Source: Acidobacteriota bacterium (lineage in GTDB: Bacteria; Acidobacteriota; Terriglobia; UBA7540). From it: a DNA stretch of 6,541 nucleotides. Made by a program: the position numbers and the translations under genes. The stretch lies in the NCBI GenBank assembly GCA_021827245.1, contig JAKAWN010000383.1:1-6541 (forward strand), read 5' to 3'. Shown piece by piece: positions 5,743-6,541 of this stretch (positions within the stretch are counted from its first letter, which is position 1; the number at the start of each line of letters is the position of its first letter). A model generated the notes under the pieces. The model was not told the DNA's origin and searched no databases. It saw nothing but the letters and a program-made list of their open reading frames with translations.

Positions 5743-5772
5743 TTGACATCCCCGACCGCTTTTCATTAAACT
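5743..5772 (+). promoter_or_regulatory. Predicted sigma-70 promoter of a candidate small RNA
   Basis: Perfect TTGACA (5743-5748), an 18-bp spacer and TAAACT (5767-5772, 4 of 6 to TATAAT). Expected start near 5779-5780. It lies in AT-richer DNA than its surroundings and about 50 bases before a strong terminator, with no coding sequence between. Confidence 0.65.
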
Positions 5773-5779
5773 CCAACCG

Positions 5780-5882
5780 AGTTTAGATGGCGGAGCGCGT
5801 CTGCCATTCTATGCTCCTCTCATAAAGATGCTCACCCGCAGATCCGGGGGGTTGCGTGTTCTCCGGTCGGGTGAGCATTTTT
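5780..5882 (+). ncRNA. Candidate ~100-nt small RNA with its own promoter and terminator
   Basis: The segment starts at a predicted promoter start site and ends at a textbook intrinsic terminator. The 5' part forms a 9-bp hairpin, 5786-5794 with 5800-5808 (GATGGCGGA / TCTGCCATT, with G-T wobbles) and a GCGCG loop. A pyrimidine-rich single-stranded stretch follows, containing CTCCTCT (5814-5820), and then the terminator hairpin. CU-rich unpaired segments of this kind are known in several bacteria to pair with Shine-Dalgarno regions of target mRNAs, so a trans-acting regulatory role is plausible but inferred. No RNA family is recognised. The alternative is a transcription attenuator in the leader of a gene that has been lost, since no gene follows within the window. 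Confidence 0.5.
5824..5882 (+). terminator. Strong intrinsic terminator
   Basis: ATGCTCACCCG (5828-5838) and CGGGTGAGCAT (5868-5878) form a perfect 11-bp stem, extended by AAAG (5824-5827) against the T-run TTTT (5879-5882). The 29-nt loop folds further through CCGG (5844-5847) with CCGG (5863-5866) and adjoining G-T and G-C pairs. The A-tract before and T-tract after the stem mean it could work in both directions. Confidence 0.85.
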
Positions 5883-6293
5883 GTTCCGCGGGATGTTCTT
5901 CAGTTCCAGCTCGGCAACGAGCCATTGGCATCCTTCACTTATCGCCACGAAAGCTTGCGTCAGAGGTTGCGCACCGCTTGGCGCCACTCAATGCAACCCG
6001 GATGCCGCACCGCAACGGCTGGATAAGGCTTCCTGCACGCGGGACCAAACACCGCACTTGAATACTTGGCGGCTGGTCAGGTAGGATAATGGGAAGATCG
6101 ACGCGTATCGCACCCTCGGAAACGTTCTCTAACGTGAGTGGGGAGGGATGCTTCGCGAGGCTGACGAATTCGTGGAAGCAGGCGGATTCCACGCGAAGGG
6201 CAAGGTAGTCGATTCAAGCGTCAGGGAGCCAAGAGCTTGGCTTAATTACAAACTGCGAGCGCAGAAATAAAATGGCGGTGCTCCAGACATCAA
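5883..6293 (+). other. Gene-free stretch with isolated inverted repeats
   Basis: No open frame here has a ribosome site, a recognisable domain or convincing coding character. Two structures stand out. The first spans 6151-6198: CTTCGCG (6151-6157) pairs with CGCGAAG (6192-6198), and TGGAA (6173-6177) nests with TTCCA (6187-6191). The second is a near-perfect palindrome at 6227-6242. Otherwise I see nothing. It may be a decayed gene or mobile remnant, but no transposase or integrase motif is visible. Confidence 0.4.
6227..6242 (+). promoter_or_regulatory. 16-bp palindrome, possible binding site
   Basis: AGCCAAG (6227-6233) and CTTGGCT (6236-6242) are exact inverse complements with only two bases between them, followed by TAATTA. 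Such a tight spacing suits a dimeric protein site better than an RNA hairpin. There is no gene beside it to regulate, so the role is unknown. Confidence 0.3.
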
Positions 6294-6358
6294 GCCGGCG
6301 CAGCTCAGTCGGTAGAGCAACGGTTTCGCAAACCAATTAGGGCCGTTCGGTCCAAATA
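6294..6358 (+). pseudogene. Decayed tRNA-like sequence (5' half preserved)
   Basis: The sequence begins with a plausible acceptor strand GCCGGCG (6294-6300) and a perfect D-arm GCTC-AGTCGGTA-GAGC (6303-6318) containing the usual GG. The anticodon arm at 6320-6336 has loop TTCGCAA (6325-6331), which would place CGC in the anticodon position, but only three of its five stem pairs form. The T-arm is recognisable only as TTCGG (6346-6350) and its stem is broken. No 3' acceptor strand CGCCGGC follows. Position 8 is C instead of the usual T. It is therefore a pseudogene or a tRNA fragment, not a working tRNA. An original identity of Ala or Thr is possible but not decidable. Confidence 0.55.
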
Positions 6359-6541
6359 GCTGAGAACCAGTGCTGTCCCATTACAAGTCGAACAGATTCA
6401 ACTGGATAGCTCGTTCAAGATGCGAAGATTGCTCTTCGAATTTTGAAGAACCCTCTAAAATCGGTTTTTTTTGAAAATCGTGACGCTGAGAATTTCCAGA
6501 ATTTGATAGAGGCTCATTTCCAACCCGAGTTGCTTTTTGGC
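6359..6541 (+). other. AT-richer tail without a recognisable gene
   Basis: No coding region is supported. An 8-T run (TTTTTTTT) near 6465-6473 is bracketed by two copies of AAAATCG (about 6457-6463 and 6475-6481). A weak TCTTC/GAAGA hairpin near 6433-6449 precedes it, so it might be a poor intrinsic terminator. Nothing else is visible to the window end. Confidence 0.3.

Noticed and set aside
5828..6061. Small + strand open frame starting inside the terminator
   Set aside because: Its first codons are the terminator stem itself and there is no ribosome site.
5935..6192. 85-residue minus-strand open frame in the 3' gene-free region
   Set aside because: It has some protein-like composition but no ribosome site, domain or neighbour supporting it; I do not recognise it.
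6361..6400. A second, inverted tRNA-like half on the minus strand (GTAATGGGACAGCACTGG)
   Set aside because: It resembles a D-arm and anticodon start only loosely: the D stem needs a wobble, the loop is short and the anticodon stem does not close.

Overview
The window looks like chromosomal DNA of an Acidobacteriota-type soil bacterium. This is inferred from four things: GC-rich coding sequence, an alaS end, a lytic transglycosylase followed by an AMIN-type amidase, and a secreted membrane-anchored protein of a kind (DUF6599-like) that I associate with Acidobacteriota. I could not run a search, so the phylum is an inference.

Layout: (1) bases 1-577 are the 3' end of alaS. (2) Bases 578-1438 hold no convincing gene but are not empty. 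They contain a good promoter (702-730) followed at once by a stable hairpin, a purine-rich array of roughly 64-bp degenerate tandem repeats (907-1077), a terminator-like hairpin (1160-1203), and a second strong promoter (TTGTTG-N17-TATAAT, 1243-1271). That second promoter opens a structured leader of about 160 nt. (3) 1439-2116 is an exported lytic transglycosylase. (4) 2239-4335, possibly starting at 2199, is a large exported N-acetylmuramoyl-L-alanine amidase with a TPR-like N-terminus, an AMIN domain, a repeat-bearing linker and a zinc amidase domain. (5) 4506-5588 is a DUF6599-like protein with a signal peptide and a C-terminal membrane helix. (6) 5589-6541 has no convincing gene. It holds inverted repeats, an isolated promoter plus terminator enclosing about 100 nt (a candidate small RNA), and a decayed tRNA-like sequence near 6294.

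The two central genes both act on peptidoglycan: the transglycosylase cuts the glycan strand and the amidase removes the stem peptide. They are on the same strand with no visible terminator between them, so they are probably co-expressed. The leader of the first gene can form three competing helices around the Shine-Dalgarno sequence, the architecture of a translational RNA switch, but its upstream part matches no riboswitch class I know.

The points most worth following up are that leader, the promoter-to-terminator small RNA at 5780-5882, the apparent one-base frame problem at the start of the amidase, and the 64-bp repeat array.
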